This document shows positions 16,419 to 25,372 of a stretch of DNA of 64,000 nucleotides, piece by piece. Within the stretch, counting starts at the first letter, position 1; each line of letters begins with the position of its first letter. The notes under the pieces are model-generated. The model was not told the DNA's origin, searched no databases, and saw nothing but the letters and a program-made list of their open reading frames with translations. Position numbers and translations under genes: made by a program. The stretch spans positions 62,001-126,000 of the forward strand of contig NZ_JAGHMH010000029.1 in NCBI RefSeq assembly GCF_017741935.1, given 5' to 3'. The DNA comes from Rhizobium sp. 16-449-1b (GTDB lineage Bacteria; Pseudomonadota; Alphaproteobacteria; Rhizobiales; Rhizobiaceae).

Positions 16419-16829
16419 ATGCGTGTTCTGATTGTCGAGGACGAGCCGGCTTTTGCGCTGATGGTGGAAGACATCGCGATGGCCGAAGGTTTCGAAATCG
16501 CGGGTATCGCCCGAAACACCGCCGAGGCGATGGAGTTGGCTTCCGAGGCCGATATCGCAATTCTGGACGTGCGCCTCGCCGATGGGCTGACAGGGCCCGA
16601 TATCGCCAAGCAGCTGGTCGAGCATTTCAACGTCGGCATCGTCTACCTGACGGGCAATCCTGATCTGGTTGGAGACCGGGACGGGGTGCACGTCGTCGTC
16701 AAACCACCGAGTGTACCGAGCGTTGTCGATGGCTTGCGCCAGGCCGCAGCGTGGCACAGCCGCCGCGCGCGGCAACAGAATGCACAAGACGGCGCGGGAA
16801 ATGACGCGTCCAAACCGCAACAGCACTGA
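16419..16829 (+). CDS. Single-domain response regulator (receiver only)
   Basis: The 136-residue protein is one receiver domain: acidic pocket E7-D8, phospho-acceptor D50 in AILDVRLADG, Thr in YLTGNPD and the conserved Lys in VVVKPPS. No output domain; the tail after residue 115 is Gln/Arg-rich. It probably works as a phospho-sink or by protein contact. No kinase is in this operon, although a HisKA_3 kinase/NarL pair lies just downstream on the other strand. Confidence 0.85.
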   Translation: MRVLIVEDEPAFALMVEDIAMAEGFEIAGIARNTAEAMELASEADIAILDVRLADGLTGPDIAKQLVEHFNVGIVYLTGNPDLVGDRDGVHVVVKPPSVPSVVDGLRQAAAWHSRRARQQNAQDGAGNDASKPQQH

Positions 16830-16841
16830 CAGGAGTATATC

Positions 16842-17129
16842 GTGACAAACATTCGAGCTAGGCACGCTGGCGGTTTGGTCGCCGAGATCATGTTGGCGGA
16901 CCGGGCGTCGTTGCGGACCACTTCGCCTGATACCAACGACGCGGCCGTCGAACTCGAACGTGACTTCGACCTGCTGTTCTTCCTCCGGGAGATGGACATT
17001 CTGGCCGATGAACTCTCCAGGCTTGCCCCATCAATGGATAGAACCGCACTCGAGCTCCGCCTGGCGCAGATGCGGCAGGTGGTCGAATTTCGCCACAAGC
17101 AGCGGACCGATCAGCCGGAAGTCGACTAA
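16842..17129 (+). CDS. Small acidic helical protein
   Basis: Ninety-five residues from GTG at 16842, preceded by AGGAG. The C-terminal two thirds is a long helix (LERDFDLLFFLREMDILADELS). It follows the receiver gene by 12 bases. No family recognised. Confidence 0.55.
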   Translation: MTNIRARHAGGLVAEIMLADRASLRTTSPDTNDAAVELERDFDLLFFLREMDILADELSRLAPSMDRTALELRLAQMRQVVEFRHKQRTDQPEVD

Positions 17130-17211
17130 ACGACGCGAAAGATCGGCGCAGCGCAGATCCATGCGCCGTCATCTGCGTAGACAAGCGCATAAGGCTGGAA
17201 AGGGCGCAATC

Positions 17212-17751
17212 ATGCTTTCAAGGCGCTGCCTGCTGAGACTGGGATGCGGGGCCACTGTCGCCATTGTTACCTCCGCGATGCCAATGACGCTGAGCTTCGG
17301 GCCGCTTCCGGCGCCGACGACGAATGCCGCGCATGCGAAGGACGGCAATAACGGCAACGGCAATGGCGGCGGAAATGGCAACGGCGGCAATAATGGAAAC
17401 GGTTCCAGCAATGGGAGCGGCAACGGCGCCGGCAATGGAAACAGCTCGGGTAACGCGGGCAACAGCTCCAGCAATGCGGGTGGAAATGGAAAGAACAACG
17501 GAGGCACCGGCGCAAGCGGCAACTCTGCCAAGGCCGGCGGTTCGTCGCCGTCGTCTAACTCCGCATCATCAGCCTCAGGCGCTCAGGCGAGCGAAAGTTC
17601 TGACGGAAGTGTCGATGTCCGCCACCGCAACGGCATAACAGAAACGCTGCGTCGCGGCCGCTACATCATGCGGGATTCGAAAGGCCGGACGATCGTTGAC
17701 AGGCAGGCGACAGCCACTGATGTTCGCCGGCTGAACCGGTTTGTTCCGTAA
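17212..17751 (+). CDS. Tat-type exported Gly/Asn-rich protein
   Basis: A 179-residue protein with a twin-arginine-like signal (MLSRRCLLRLG, hydrophobic core, then NAAHA), about 100 residues of Gly/Asn/Ser repeats, and a conserved C-terminal domain (VDVRHRNGITETLRRGRYIM...TDVRRLNRF). GGAAAGGG precedes the ATG. The low-complexity part resembles the tails at 7711-8754 and 22181-22477. Probably periplasmic or surface; function unknown. Its stop lies 3 bases from the end of the converging narL-type gene. Confidence 0.65.
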   Translation: MLSRRCLLRLGCGATVAIVTSAMPMTLSFGPLPAPTTNAAHAKDGNNGNGNGGGNGNGGNNGNGSSNGSGNGAGNGNSSGNAGNSSSNAGGNGKNNGGTGASGNSAKAGGSSPSSNSASSASGAQASESSDGSVDVRHRNGITETLRRGRYIMRDSKGRTIVDRQATATDVRRLNRFVP

Positions 17752-17754
17752 ACT

Positions 17755-18375
17755 CTAACCTCGGCCGCGCCAGCGCAGGGCAGCCTCGGTTCGATTGGAA
17801 ACGCCCAGTTTCGTCAGGATTTGCGTCATGTGATGCTTGACGGTCTTTTCCTGCAGATCAAGCCGCAGACCGATATGTTTGTTGGAGAGACCTTCGCCCA
17901 CAAGGTCCATCACCTCGCGTTCGCGCGGCGTCAGGCTGTTCTTGGAGGGCTCCTTGTCCAGCGAGACATCCACCACCTTCGCGGACATGGCTGGAGACAC
18001 ATAGCGGGCTCCCTTGAGGATTGTCCTGATCGCCTCCGCCAGCCCCCTGGAGCCAACACCTTTGAGAACATATCCCATCGCGCCCCTTTGAAGCGCGCCC
18101 AAGAGCGTGTCGATCTCCTCGGAAGCGGTCAGCATCAGCACCTTCGTCGATGGGCTATGTTGCAGTATCTCGCCTATCGCACTCAAGCCACCGCCCGGCA
18201 TCGAGACATCGACCAGCATGACATCGGGATGCTGGTCGGCCGCGATCATCGCCGCGTCGTCGCTGGTGGCGCCCTCCCCTACAACCAGGAAGTCCTTGAT
18301 TTCGGAAAGGCTGCGCGTCACGCCTTCGCGAAACAGCGGATGGTCATCCACGATCCCAACCGTAATGGACGTCAT
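17755..18375 (-). CDS. NarL/LuxR-family response regulator
   Basis: The 206-residue product has an N-terminal receiver (VDD at 9-11, phospho-acceptor D56 in VDVSMP, Lys near 105) and a C-terminal LuxR HTH (SLTPREREVMDLVGEGLSNKHIG, then KTVKHHMTQILTKLGV). It overlaps the histidine kinase gene by 4 bases and is its obvious partner. DNA-binding activator or repressor; targets unknown. Confidence 0.9.
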   Translation of the reverse strand: MTSITVGIVDDHPLFREGVTRSLSEIKDFLVVGEGATSDDAAMIAADQHPDVMLVDVSMPGGGLSAIGEILQHSPSTKVLMLTASEEIDTLLGALQRGAMGYVLKGVGSRGLAEAIRTILKGARYVSPAMSAKVVDVSLDKEPSKNSLTPREREVMDLVGEGLSNKHIGLRLDLQEKTVKHHMTQILTKLGVSNRTEAALRWRGRG

Positions 18376-19808
18376 CTCTGCTCTCCCGTTTCCATCGGTT
18401 CGAAGGTCATCGTCAGGATCGTGCCCTTGTCCCCGGTCTTCACTTCGAACGTTCCGCCAAGACTATCGACCCGCTCGCGGAGCCCGACAAGCCCCAGGCT
18501 GGATGGCCTGACATGGTTTGGATCAAAGCCTTCGCCGCGATCACTGACCTCGATCGTAACATGCCCGCGATGAAGGGTGGCCCAAACGGCTTGCTGGATG
18601 CCGCCGCCGTGGCGATGGGCGTTGTTCAAGGCCTCCTGAATGAACCGGTAGATACAGATCTTCACCGCCGCTACCGGCTCCGAGCCGTCCTGCTCGATCA
18701 CGGTGTTGACCGTCGTGTCGGTTCTCATTTGGTGGGCTTCAGTGACACGGTTGACGATTTCCGCAAACGAAGCCTTTTCGATCTCCGGAAGCACCAGTCC
18801 CTTGCAGATATCCCGGATCTCGGTCATCGCCTCGGCAAGGCTGGAGCGGATCCAGGTGAGCTCCTTCTCACGCTCGCCAGGCTTCGTTTCCGCACTGATC
18901 AACAGTTCGCTGTCCAGCCGCAGCGAAGCGTATGCGATGTGCTGCGCCGGACCGTCGTGGAGATCGGCGCCGATGCTGCGCAGATAGGTCTCGTTCAATG
19001 ATGCGGCACGCTGGGATGCACGCTGTAGCCTGCCCTGCAGCCCCTTGTTTTCGGCAAGCAATGCCGAGAGTTCCGCAACGCGTTTGGCGAGATCTCTCTG
19101 CTGGTCCTCGATCGTTCGGCTCCCGCGAAAAACCAGTCCTGAGAGAACCGCGAAGAATACAGAGGTAAGACCCGCGACGCCAAACCAGCTCCACAATCTC
19201 GCCCGTGTCAGGCTTTCGCCCAGCCCTTCAGCCGTCTCGTAAAATTCGAGGACCGCGACGGCCTGGCCGGACCAGGGCTGGAGCACGGGATTGTAAATCT
19301 CCATCAATGGCTTGCCGAGCGAGCGTTCCGTCGTGCTTTCGGGGTCGTCGGCGATCTCGTAGCGCGCAACCAGCGTTCCTGCGAATGCCTGTCGAAGCTT
19401 GTCGTTGACGGTAAACTGCTTTCCGACGAGCGCCTTGTCGTTGGAGTAGAGAATTGTTCCGTCCCCGCGCCACAGCTTGAACGACACCAATCGCTTTCCG
19501 AGCGCCCCTTGGCCAAGCGTCTCATCTAGCGCCAGCGCGCTCGCCTCATCGAGCGGCGCGGCCTTCTGCATGTCGGGAAGAAGCGGAGCAACGACACTGT
19601 CGACATAAAGGGCGGTCGCGGCGCCGGAATTGTGGATCACGGCATCTTCGATGACCTTTGACACCAGATAACCGACGATGAACATGGCCGCCAAGCTGAC
19701 CAGGCCGCCAACGACGACAAATCGCAGCGCGAGAGAGCGGGCCGTCCAGCGGGAAATCCAGTTCATGATCAGCCAGTTGTAATGTGACCCCCGATACCTA
19801 TCGTTCAT
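18372..19808 (-). CDS. HisKA_3-type sensor histidine kinase
   Basis: The product is 478 residues with two membrane segments (about 25-50 and 210-232) around a periplasmic sensing domain, a coiled coil (240-270), the HisKA_3 phospho-acceptor motif DLHDGPAQH (His about 284) and an HATPase domain (ALNNAHRHGG; SDRGEGFDP; LGLVGLRERV). It phosphorylates the NarL-type regulator encoded by the overlapping downstream gene. An alternative start at 19766 would remove 14 residues. The signal sensed is not evident. Confidence 0.9.
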   Translation of the reverse strand: MNDRYRGSHYNWLIMNWISRWTARSLALRFVVVGGLVSLAAMFIVGYLVSKVIEDAVIHNSGAATALYVDSVVAPLLPDMQKAAPLDEASALALDETLGQGALGKRLVSFKLWRGDGTILYSNDKALVGKQFTVNDKLRQAFAGTLVARYEIADDPESTTERSLGKPLMEIYNPVLQPWSGQAVAVLEFYETAEGLGESLTRARLWSWFGVAGLTSVFFAVLSGLVFRGSRTIEDQQRDLAKRVAELSALLAENKGLQGRLQRASQRAASLNETYLRSIGADLHDGPAQHIAYASLRLDSELLISAETKPGEREKELTWIRSSLAEAMTEIRDICKGLVLPEIEKASFAEIVNRVTEAHQMRTDTTVNTVIEQDGSEPVAAVKICIYRFIQEALNNAHRHGGGIQQAVWATLHRGHVTIEVSDRGEGFDPNHVRPSSLGLVGLRERVDSLGGTFEVKTGDKGTILTMTFEPMETGEQR

Positions 19809-20128
19809 TTAGAATTTTTCCAGGTGCGTGGGGGGATCGCATTGCAGGCGGAAGACCTCTCTGCCGCTCGTTGAGCCGCACTTATCTCGGAAAACGGGCA
19901 ACACGCGTCAATGTGCCATCGTCCAAGAGCGTGCACTGACAACCCGGGTCGCCCTTTCTTAGGGCTCAATCGATCTGCGATCCGACCGTCGGAAGGACCT
20001 ATACGCCTGTGTCGGCGTCGACAAGGAGGGACTTAAGTCTTACCAACGGAACCGAAGGCGCTGCAGCGAGATTAGTTTTGCATTCACCGAATGGTTCTCC
20101 AAAGCGAGGACCGGGAAGGAGTGCCGTT
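19809..20128. other. Intergenic stretch with a GAC-N4-GTC palindrome
   Basis: No gene. GACTTAAGTC at 20030-20039 lies 8 bases before a GGAAC at 20048; the expected -10 after 16-17 bases is poor (agatt), so the promoter is uncertain. Confidence 0.35.
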
Positions 20129-20401
20129 ATGAAGTTTGGTTCCGATAGCTTCACACACGAAGAATGTTGCTCGCAAGGCCACAGTTCTGCTTCCACGATC
20201 GCAACGATCCAAGCAGCTCTGTCCGCCGACCCTAATATGGACAGCAGTGCGATCACGGTCCAGATGATTGGCCCTCTCGCGGTATTGGAGGGTTACATAT
20301 CGCATGCGACCCATCGTGACAAAGCGATAGCGATTGCTGCGATGGTCGTCGGGTTCGAGAACGTCCACGATCGAATGTTGAGCCGTTTTTCGGGTCATTA
20401 G
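20129..20401 (+). CDS. BON-domain protein
   Basis: Ninety residues. The C-terminal two thirds is a BON domain (ATIQAALSADPNMDSSAITVQ, then GPLAVLEGYISH and A-M-V-V-G-F-E-N-V-H-D-R). No signal peptide; the N-terminus has two adjacent Cys. BON domains bind membranes or other proteins and are common in stress-induced genes. GGGAAGGAG precedes the ATG. Confidence 0.75.
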   Translation: MKFGSDSFTHEECCSQGHSSASTIATIQAALSADPNMDSSAITVQMIGPLAVLEGYISHATHRDKAIAIAAMVVGFENVHDRMLSRFSGH

Positions 20402-20423
20402 GTCCGGCGTTTTCGCTGCCTGC

Positions 20424-20456
20424 GACTTAGGTCCTGCGGTCCCCTCGACTGAAGTC
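20424..20456 (+). promoter_or_regulatory. Paired GAC-N4-GTC palindromes
   Basis: GACTTAGGTC at 20424-20433 and GACTGAAGTC at 20447-20456, 23 bases start to start, ending 8 bases before the GGAAC of the next promoter. Same layout as at 14778-14809. Confidence 0.55.
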
Positions 20457-20464
20457 CAGGGTAT

Positions 20465-20489
20465 GGAACAGAGGCCCCAATTGGCGGTT
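20465..20489 (+). promoter_or_regulatory. EcfG-type promoter of a DUF1236 gene
   Basis: GGAAC at 20465-20469, 16 bases, GGTT at 20486-20489, 42 bases before the ATG at 20532. Confidence 0.55.
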
Positions 20490-20531
20490 TGCTCCACAGC
20501 GGAATACGCCGCTGCAAAAGGAGGAAACGTC

Positions 20532-20819
20532 ATGGAACTTAAAACAGCAGGGATCGTAGCCGCGGTATTGATGACCGCGAGTTCAGCCTTCGCAGAGTCT
20601 GCGATGGCACCGGAGAAGGTCATAACTTTCGTTCAGAAAGCTCCGGCGCCGACAACCCGGGTTGTTGTCAAGGAGAAGATAGTGGTTGGTCAGGCGCTCC
20701 CCGAAACCGTCGTCGTCACACCAATCCCGGATGAAACTGGCTTCGCCTATGCGATCGTCAACGACGAGCGGGTCATCGTTGAACCCTCGACCCGTAAGGT
20801 TATCCAGGTCGTCCAGTAA
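20532..20819 (+). CDS. Exported DUF1236-type protein
   Basis: A 95-residue relative of 14886-15284 without the glycine zipper: signal peptide ending AFAE, EKIVVGQALPETVVVTPIP, FAYAIVNDERVIVEP and RKVIQVVQ at the end. AGGAGG lies 7 bases before ATG. EcfG control predicted. Function unknown. Confidence 0.75.
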   Translation: MELKTAGIVAAVLMTASSAFAESAMAPEKVITFVQKAPAPTTRVVVKEKIVVGQALPETVVVTPIPDETGFAYAIVNDERVIVEPSTRKVIQVVQ

Positions 20820-20841
20820 CGACCTTAACGTCTGAACCTTG

Positions 20842-20857
20842 GACGGCGATCGCCGTC
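20842..20857 (+). terminator. Palindrome after the DUF1236 gene
   Basis: Perfect 16-base palindrome GACGGCGATCGCCGTC, 22 bases after the stop. No T run, so terminator function is uncertain. Confidence 0.35.
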
Positions 20858-20933
20858 AATCATTAACAATGGGCCGACATCCACCGCATCGCTATGCGGG
20901 ATGTCATGTCGCGCCCAGATGTTGGAGACTATG

Positions 20934-21794
20934 ATGAACAAGCACCACATCGCCGCGCTCCTAGCTGCACTCTCTCTCAGCGTTTCGCCGCTCGCAACAA
21001 TGCCTGCCGGCGCTCAAAGTGACACGAAGCCAAAATCGGGATCACAGACCGAAACACAATCTGGAGCAAGCCCGACCGATACCGGGCCCGGTTCGCAGGC
21101 TGACCAGTCACAGTCCGGCTCCAGCACCTCTGGCGCCGATTGCACCCCTGATGCTACGGGCGCTTGTCCGCAGGGAAAGGCCCAGAAGCAGCAGACGGAC
21201 GGTGAAGGCTCCGGCATGCAGAAGAAATCCATGCGGCCGTCGAGCGATGGCTCAGCATCCGAGGGAAGCGCTTCCGGCAAGGCATCGACGGACATGAAAG
21301 CCAGGTCCGGATCGCAGGATACCTCTGGCGGTGCGAGCACTGAACAGAAACCCCAGCCCGGGACGGGCGACGCAGCCGCAGGCTCAAAGAGCGACATGCA
21401 GGGTTCCAACCCATCCGAGACCCAAACCAAAGCCGGCGGCACGTCGAGGCAAACGACGGATCAGAACGCAACGACAACCAACAAGAATTCAACCGGCGCG
21501 ACCGTAAACAACACGACCACCAACAACAAGACCAACGTCAATGTCACGGTCGAGCAGCGGACCGAGATCCACCAAGTGATCAAGGAAGTTCACGTCGCCC
21601 CGGTCAGGGAGGTAAACTTCACCGTTTCCGTCGGCACGAGGATCCCGAAGAAGGTTCGCCTCGAGCAGCTGCCGCCGAGAATTGTAAAGATTGTGCCGGC
21701 GTACGAAGGCTACCGTTTCTTCCTGCTTGCCGATGGCCGGATCGTTATTGTCGATCCGCATGCGCTGACCATCGTCTACATCATTGAGGCCTAA
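20934..21794 (+). CDS. Exported Ser/Gly/Gln-rich protein with C-terminal DUF1236 domain
   Basis: The 286-residue product has a signal peptide ending AGAQ, about 170 residues of Ser/Gly/Thr/Gln-rich low complexity with one CTPDATGAC pair, an Asn/Thr-rich linker, and a DUF1236 domain (IHQVIKEVHVAPVREVNFTV, VGTRIPKKV, FFLLADGRIVIVDP, VYIIE). The second of two adjacent ATGs fits the GGAG spacing. Probably periplasmic; the third DUF1236 protein in 7 kb. Confidence 0.75.
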   Translation: MNKHHIAALLAALSLSVSPLATMPAGAQSDTKPKSGSQTETQSGASPTDTGPGSQADQSQSGSSTSGADCTPDATGACPQGKAQKQQTDGEGSGMQKKSMRPSSDGSASEGSASGKASTDMKARSGSQDTSGGASTEQKPQPGTGDAAAGSKSDMQGSNPSETQTKAGGTSRQTTDQNATTTNKNSTGATVNNTTTNNKTNVNVTVEQRTEIHQVIKEVHVAPVREVNFTVSVGTRIPKKVRLEQLPPRIVKIVPAYEGYRFFLLADGRIVIVDPHALTIVYIIEA

Positions 21795-22180
21795 CAGGAA
21801 GTGCCCGGCGGCGTTGGATCACGCCGTCGGGACCGCTAGAGGAACTTGCATGATCTGCAACGACGAGGTCTTGGGCGACAAGGATCACCTAGTGAGACTT
21901 TCACTGGCCCCAGTTCGGCGATCTCCTCCCTGCGTGGTCTGGCGATGTGAGGCCTCGAATTGCGAAGGCAAATGGCACCCCAATCTGTTCCATATTGGCT
22001 TATCAAGGACAAGAGCCTTATCAAGTCGATGCCGGCGGTTAACGTTGAAGGTTCTTATTGTTCCTGTCTCAAACCGTATCAGACCTCCGTCCGATGTCGG
22101 ATCGGTGATCTTCCGATACCTTCGCAATCCTCTTGAACGACAAGAGTTCGTCGCGTTGGCGGCTCTATTTGGAGGAAACG
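21795..22180. other. Intergenic stretch
   Basis: No gene or clear regulatory element seen in these 386 bases. Confidence 0.35.
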
Positions 22181-22833
22181 ATGCGCATCACCACCTTGGC
22201 TTCCATTGTTGCCCTATCATTTGCAATCGCCGCAAGTCCCCTCGCAGTCGCCGGTTTCGACCTGGCGGCCATGGCGAAAGGCGGAAATGGTGGTGGCAAT
22301 GGAGGGGGAAGCGGCGGAAGCAATGGTGGCGGTAGTCATGGCGACAGCGGTGGCCAAGGCGGCAGCTCCACGCATGGTATTCAAAGTCACAAGGCAACAC
22401 CGCGAGAGGCAAATCAGGCGAAGCTGTTGGTCAGTCGCAGTCCAGGAAAGCCGAGCGGACGACAAACGTTACCTTGAAAGAGCGCAGGGCTTCTACTGAA
22501 CTTGCCGGCTTGAACTCACTCAATCGCAGCTACAAAGCCTATCTGCACACGTCTGATCCTCGAATGACCGCTATTTCGGCTTACGCTGTGGCCTATGCCC
22601 AGTACGAACTCGATAACGGCGTTGAGCCATCTGAGAGTGACCCGATCCTCGGAGACCAAGCCCTGGAGGATGCGCTGGCATCGGCGACAAAAACCGGGGA
22701 AGTTAGCCCTGCCACTCTCGAAATGGCCAAGTCTATTCTCGGTGTCGGCGACGCCGAAGGAAAGATTGACCAGATCAGAGCCACGCTCAAGCCGACAGAC
22801 GATGCCAATGCTGTGGTCATCCGCTCGAATTGA
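22181..22833 (+). pseudogene. Exported Gly-rich protein, apparently frameshifted near 22375
   Basis: From ATG at 22181 (GGAGG before it) come a signal peptide and a Gly/Asn/Ser repeat, then a tail stopping at 22477 that does not look natural. From about 22378 the next frame reads SKSQGNTARGKSGEAVGQSQ, passes without a stop into NSLNRSYKAYLHTSDPRM and AYAQYELDNGVEP, and ends at 22833. The two frames join naturally if one base has been lost near 22375. The alternative is two genes, 22181-22477 and 22474-22833 (TTG start inside the first stop). The C-terminal domain is not a known family. Confidence 0.5.
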
Positions 22834-23114
22834 GCGGGAGCAACATCTAGGCATCGCCTTTTCAAACAGGTCGGGACCTTCTCGCTTGCGGTGGGTTTTC
22901 TGATGAGGCGACCGAGCCGGGGCCGCCAGCAAGACTATTTCAGCCATGGCTCGCTGTTTTGCCTGACCGCCGGCGGCTCGATTCCGTCCAAGAATGGGTA
23001 TCAGGTGTCTATCAGGCCCTGCACGGCCTTAGCCTGACAAAAGTCTCAGGATGCTGCATCTTTTTGCAAGGTTGCACGTTCCGTTTTCGACTGGTTCACC
23101 TGAGGAAGATAGCG

Positions 23115-23435
23115 ATGACGGACACGCGGATGAGAGGGTTCAAAAGTCACGCGGAACTTGAAGAGCAACTCGCCGACATCTCCGATGAAACGGCGGAAGT
23201 GCACGCCGACGGCGATCAACAAGGCGATCTCCAAGACCTTGAACGGGAAGCTGCCTGGCTGCGAAAGGAAATCTTAGATCTCCGTTCGCAGCTCCACGTC
23301 GCCCTCGGTGGTCATCAGACCGATCAGGTAGAGCGACCTGCTGGACTCAGCTATTGGCGATGGACCGTAGGGTTTACTATCGCGGCAGCTCTGCTGCATT
23401 GCCGGACGCACTTGGGCGAACGAAAGCCTCGGTAG
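23115..23435 (+). CDS. Small coiled-coil protein with C-terminal hydrophobic segment
   Basis: A 106-residue protein: acidic N-terminal helix (HAELEEQLADISDETAEV), coiled coil (LEREAAWLRKEILDLRSQL) and a hydrophobic segment (WTVGFTIAAALL) followed by basic residues, suggesting a tail-anchored membrane protein. GAGGAAG precedes ATG at 23115. No family recognised. Confidence 0.55.
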   Translation: MTDTRMRGFKSHAELEEQLADISDETAEVHADGDQQGDLQDLEREAAWLRKEILDLRSQLHVALGGHQTDQVERPAGLSYWRWTVGFTIAAALLHCRTHLGERKPR

Positions 23436-23542
23436 GCTAGATCAAGGCTTCAGCAAGGCGGTCGAGCGGCCTGGGAGCTGCCGGCGGACAGGGAGTGGGG
23501 TCTGCGCATGGTGGTGGTCTCGATCCGCGCGATGCGCCAAGC

Positions 23543-25372
23543 CTAGACGTTTTGATCTGCGGGCTGGCTGGCCCAATCTATATCGAGGGACGCTTGAATA
23601 TGGCACTGGAGCCCTTCGGGCTCGTATGTCACGTCCACGCTGCCGCCGAGTTCGCCCGGAAGAAGGCCCTCGATCAAGCGGCTGCCAAAGCCTTTTCTAA
23701 CGGGAGGGACGACCACGGGTCCACCGACCTCGATCCAGTTCAAGAAAAGTTTAGGCGGGTGCATATCTTCAACTGACCACGATATATGAATACGGCCTGC
23801 TTCCGTCGAAAGCGCGCCGTACTTGGCAGCGTTCGTCGACAACTCGTGAAGGATAAGCGAAAGGGCGACGACGAGCTTGGGCGTCACTGCGGTGTCTGGG
23901 CCTAGAATGTCGATTCTATCGGCGGGGTATGGTGAGAGCGCCTCGCGAACGAGGCTGTTCAGGCTCGCGCTTTCCCAGCTTCCATGTGTGAGGAGATCGT
24001 GGGCACGCGCCATCGACCGCAACCGAGCTTCGAATGTCTTGGTCGCAGAATCAATGTCGGTTGCGCGGGCGAAAGTTTGCCTGGCGATCGCAGTCACCGT
24101 CGCCAGCACATTTTTGACGCGATGGTTCAATTCTGCGATCAAAGTGGCCTGAATACGCTCAGCCTCTTTGCGCACACTGATGTCGCGGGCGTTCTTCGAT
24201 GCACCCACAATGCGCCCATTGCTGTCGTAGATAGGCGACACGGAAAGTGAGACTTCCACATCGCGGCCGGTCTTGTGGCGTCGGATGGTATCATGCGGCT
24301 CGACGCGCTCGCCGGACTTGATGCGTCCGATGATTTGTCTTTCTTCGTCTATTCGGTCGGGTGGGATGAGGACGGTCACCGATCTGCCAATCATTTCGTC
24401 AGCCTCGTACCCGTAGACTTTCTCGGCGCCGTTGTTCCACGAGGTGACTACCATGTCGAGATCGATGCCTAGGATGGCGTCTTCTGACGACGAAATTATC
24501 GCCGCCAAACGGCGCTCTGCCTCGACAGCACGCCTTTGCGCCGTAATGTCCACGACCACAGCGACGGCTTCACTGACCCTCCCATGTCGGTCCCTTAGAG
24601 CGGAGACGTGGTTCGACACCCAGATCGGTGTCCCGTCTTTGCGAACGTAGCGCTTTTCAAGCGTATAGCTCTCACCGTCGTTGCCCAAACTTCCTAACGA
24701 CTCCATGCTCGCGGGAAGGTCTTCGGGGTGTGTCAGATCGCGGAGGGTCAAATGACGCAGTTCATCAACCGAGTAACCTACGATCTCGCAGAAACCGGGA
24801 TTTACGAAAGACAGATGCCCTTCGAGGTCTGCCTGGAGAACCCCGACGGTCGTCTGGTTAATCATCGAACGCAAACGTTCCTCGCTCTGGCGAAGCGCAG
24901 TCTCAGCCTCCACCTGCGCCGTCGTCTCGTTGACGATGCAAAAGACAGCTACAACCTCGCCGTTTGCGCCAAACACCGGAGAGTAGGAGATGTCAAAATA
25001 GACCGTCTCCGGGTCGGGGCGCTCAATGTAGAACGGCCGATTCTTAGCGGAAACTGTTTCTCCTGTTTCCCGAACGCGTCGCAGAAGGGGTTCGAGGTCG
25101 TCCCAAAGTTCGCCCCAGTACGCGCGCGCGGGGCGGCCGAGCGCGTCGGGATGTTTCGTCCCGATGCTGGGCGCGTAGGTGTCGTTATAGATCGCTACGA
25201 AGTCGGGGCCGCAAAACATCACGATTTGTGCATGGGAGGGCAACGCCAACTCGACGGCAAATTTCAACGCAGGCGGCCATTGAGACATGGGGCCAAGACT
25301 TGTCGACTCCCAGTCGTGGTCGCGTACAAGTTCGGCCATTTCTCCAACGGAGCGTCCGGTGTCGTTGAGCAT
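23543..25372 (-). CDS. Multi-PAS HWE-family sensor histidine kinase
   Basis: A soluble 609-residue protein with an N-terminal PAS/GAF-like region (about 15-165), two further PAS/PAC units (165-290 and 290-410), then the HWE kinase core: phospho-acceptor in ELNHRVKNVLATV (His about 415), HELSTNAAKYGALS and FGSRLIEGLL. ATG at 25372 has GGAG 6 bases upstream and is preferred to a TTG at 25414. HWE kinases often feed the PhyR-EcfG general stress pathway or light and redox responses; with EcfG-like promoters nearby this is a plausible link, but inferred. No cognate regulator is adjacent. Confidence 0.88.
   Translation of the reverse strand: MLNDTGRSVGEMAELVRDHDWESTSLGPMSQWPPALKFAVELALPSHAQIVMFCGPDFVAIYNDTYAPSIGTKHPDALGRPARAYWGELWDDLEPLLRRVRETGETVSAKNRPFYIERPDPETVYFDISYSPVFGANGEVVAVFCIVNETTAQVEAETALRQSEERLRSMINQTTVGVLQADLEGHLSFVNPGFCEIVGYSVDELRHLTLRDLTHPEDLPASMESLGSLGNDGESYTLEKRYVRKDGTPIWVSNHVSALRDRHGRVSEAVAVVVDITAQRRAVEAERRLAAIISSSEDAILGIDLDMVVTSWNNGAEKVYGYEADEMIGRSVTVLIPPDRIDEERQIIGRIKSGERVEPHDTIRRHKTGRDVEVSLSVSPIYDSNGRIVGASKNARDISVRKEAERIQATLIAELNHRVKNVLATVTAIARQTFARATDIDSATKTFEARLRSMARAHDLLTHGSWESASLNSLVREALSPYPADRIDILGPDTAVTPKLVVALSLILHELSTNAAKYGALSTEAGRIHISWSVEDMHPPKLFLNWIEVGGPVVVPPVRKGFGSRLIEGLLPGELGGSVDVTYEPEGLQCHIQASLDIDWASQPADQNV

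Noticed and set aside
20048..20073. EcfG promoter before the BON gene
   Set aside because: GGAAC is present and the palindrome phase fits, but the expected -10 is poor (agatt). Not listed as a promoter.
22474..22833. Separate gene starting at TTG 22474
   Set aside because: Its frame continues upstream without a stop and reads as protein, so a frameshifted single gene is more likely; the two-gene reading is kept as an alternative in the feature entry.
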